64,000 nt of DNA from NCBI GenBank assembly GCA_947579605.1, contig OX388327.1, positions 7,055,122 through 7,119,121 of the forward strand, given 5' to 3'. Positions 62,810 through 64,000 of this stretch are shown one piece after another. The notes under the pieces were generated by a model that saw only the letters and a program-made list of their open reading frames with translations, was not told the DNA's origin and ran no database searches. Within the stretch, counting starts at the first letter, position 1; every line of letters begins with the position of its first letter. The stretch is from Athripsodes cinereus (taxonomy: Eukaryota; Arthropoda; Insecta; Trichoptera; Leptoceridae). The translations under genes were made by a program, and so were the position numbers.

Positions 62810-63210
62810 TATATTTAATATGTGGATATATTTAATACAAAATGTGACTGATTTTTTGCATTTATTGTAGAAAAGAGGCGTTTCTTACAATAGATAAATA
62901 TAAGTTTCTAAAAAATCTCAAATTTTATTAAAAAAGTCAATATCTACGCAAACTAGGTACGTGAATGTGGAGTAAGTCGGCATTTTGTTTCAAACCCGGA
63001 ACGACTGTTAAACGTATTTTAGTTTCATAAAATCGTATAACGTTTGTATGACTAATTTTAGTTTAACAGCTCACTACCACAATACCGGTATTAAGTGCTA
63101 GTATGATCTATGACTCTTCTGCGATCATTATTTTGATATCATATGGGTATATTTGCCACCATAGTGCTATTTCATGTGATCGATCATTAATCAATTACCG
63201 AATCAGACAC
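62810..63210. other. AT-rich stretch, no gene recognised
   Basis: No motif recognised. Confidence 0.4.
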
Positions 63211-63214
63211 GTCG

Positions 63215-63588
63215 ATCATTTCTACAGTGGCTGCTCGTGGATTCTGGATGTAAGATGGTTAAAACATATTGTCAAGAATGATGATGGGCGTCGACTCACC
63301 TAGCAGAGATCTGTAATCTCCGTGATGTAGGAGAGACGATGGTGTTTTTCAAAAGTTCTAAGAATGCCCAATAGTTGGCCGATTAAAGCACTGTTATTTT
63401 GTCCACAAGGGTTCCGTCGGCTCAGGCGTCCCTCTCTCACAATATACTGTTCCCATAACAACAACACCAGAACGCAGGTCATGTCGTGGGTAGTGGTGAC
63501 GCAATGGAGCAGAGTCGCTTTGAATGGAAGAGGTTGGTTTCTGCTTTGAACTCCTGAGAGGAGCGTTGAGGGCGATGATGATGATGCT
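63215..63588 (+). mobile_element. RTE-1 LINE 3' end
   Basis: Seen: AGAGATCTGTAATCTCCGTG, AGAGACGATGGTGTTTTTC (WLGHV region), ATTTTGTCCACAAGGGTTCC, CACAATATACTGTTCCCATA, ACAACAACACCAGAACGCAG, TGAATGGAAGAGGTTGGTTT, GCGTTGAGGGCGATGATGAT. It covers the same span as 2596-2975 with stops and small indels. Confidence 0.78.
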
Positions 63589-63655
63589 CTTTTTGGATTA
63601 ATAAAAAAAAACACGTATAGGTAAAAACATAAATATCGCAATAACAAGTTAATAT

Positions 63656-63850
63656 CAGTGGGCCTAGTCAAAACACATTTCAGCGTTTCGTTTTCGCTTC
63701 GTTTTCGTTCAAACGCGGACGACGTTGCGAGAACGTGTCAATTTTCGGAGCTAAAATACACAAGTAGCTCCGAAAATTGACGCGTTCTCGCAACCTCATC
63801 TTGTTTGAACGAAAACGTAACGCTTAAATGTGTTTTGACTAGGCCTACTG
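63656..63850. mobile_element. 195-bp hairpin MITE
   Basis: Seen: CAGTGGGCCTAGTCAAAACA at the left and the complement of CAGTAGGCCTAGTCAAAACA at the right. The arms continue through CGTTTTCG..GTTCAAACG..GTTGCGAGAACGYGTCAATT to TTCGGAGCT, with a 12-base loop. Almost the whole element is stem. No clear TSD. An A-repeat piece begins directly at its right edge. Confidence 0.85.
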
Positions 63851-63851
63851 T

Positions 63852-63910
63852 AGTCCACGGCAAAGAAAATGTTTCCCACAACTTTTTGTAATAGTTGAAC
63901 TGAAATGCCA
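63852..63910 (+). repeat. A-repeat 5' block
   Basis: Seen: GTCCACGGCAAAGAAAATGT, TTCCCACAACTTTTTGTAAT. Confidence 0.5.
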
Positions 63911-63971
63911 GAAGTCCTAAGCGTACACTGAGAAAAATACTAACGAAATTTCACGATCAGATTAGGACCAG

Positions 63972-64000
63972 CAGGGTTACTCTTGACAAAACTAAACACG
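63972..64000. mobile_element. start of a third CAGGG hairpin MITE, cut by window end
   Basis: Seen: CAGGGTTACTCTTGACAAAA, CTAAACACG, the left TIR of the family at 13284. The flank is CAG, again a CWG triplet. Confidence 0.75.

Noticed and set aside
1..64000. endogenous viral sequence or bacterial contamination
   Set aside because: No viral structural or replication motif and no bacterial operon structure, ribosome binding sites or long dense frames were seen.

Overview
This window reads as non-coding, repeat-dominated chromosomal DNA of an animal, most likely an insect. It is strongly AT-rich. No stretch forms a convincing intact host gene on either strand. What can be recognised is a dense, layered set of transposable-element remains: 5'-truncated non-LTR retrotransposon (LINE) 3' ends of several clades, tRNA-derived SINEs, hAT and other terminal-inverted-repeat (TIR) elements, foldback elements and minisatellites. 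The insect assignment rests on general character (RTE- and CR1/L2-type LINE tails, tRNA-SINE bodies, AATA/TTTA tails, TAGGTA-type short repeats). The order cannot be fixed from sequence alone. All boundaries were read by eye; repeat edges are good to about 5-15 bp unless a target-site duplication (TSD) is given.

Layout. 0-7.5 kb: SINE pieces, an RTE-1 end (2.6-3.0 kb), a tRNA-SINE (4.9 kb), two adjoining LINE 3' ends (6.35-7.45 kb) with a large GT microsatellite. 7.5-16 kb: LINE 3' ends (8.0, 11.0, 14.7 kb), tRNA-SINEs (12.6, 14.2 kb), a near-perfect 211-bp hairpin MITE (13.3 kb). 16-24 kb: an 875-bp hAT with an exact 8-bp TSD and a broken transposase C-terminus, a foldback element (18.6-18.96 kb), A-repeat dimers, the first of two 407-bp twins (21.2 kb), a 348-bp hAT MITE with an exact TSD. 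24-31 kb: L2/CR1 tails and a 1.78-kb TIR element (26.2-28.0 kb) holding a LINE that itself holds an RTE-2 fragment. 31-46 kb: LINE ends, hairpins, A-repeats, the second 407-bp twin (45.5 kb). 46-56.6 kb: a 66-bp micro-hAT, a 603-bp TIR element, more LINE ends, a 421-bp hAT MITE with an exact TSD, and the longest reverse-transcriptase fragment (55.5-56.55 kb, one in-frame stop). 56.6-64 kb: a possible dead exon (57.43-57.62 kb), A-repeats, an RTE-2 copy split by a 245-bp MITE with a 4-bp TSD, two 17-bp minisatellite arrays (61.8-62.5 kb), an RTE-1 end and a hairpin MITE.

How the parts relate. The commonest repeat (called 'A-repeat' here, about 35 copies or pieces) is mostly cut at one end, and the preserved end closely resembles the last codons plus tail of the RTE-2 LINE in the same window. 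That is the pattern expected of a non-autonomous retroelement sharing a 3' end with its LINE partner. A second recurring theme is a hammerhead-ribozyme-like core (CTGATGA, short stem, GAAA, NTC) at several sites on both strands, of the kind known from Penelope-like retroelements. Nested insertions, with intact sister copies acting as empty sites, give a relative order of events.
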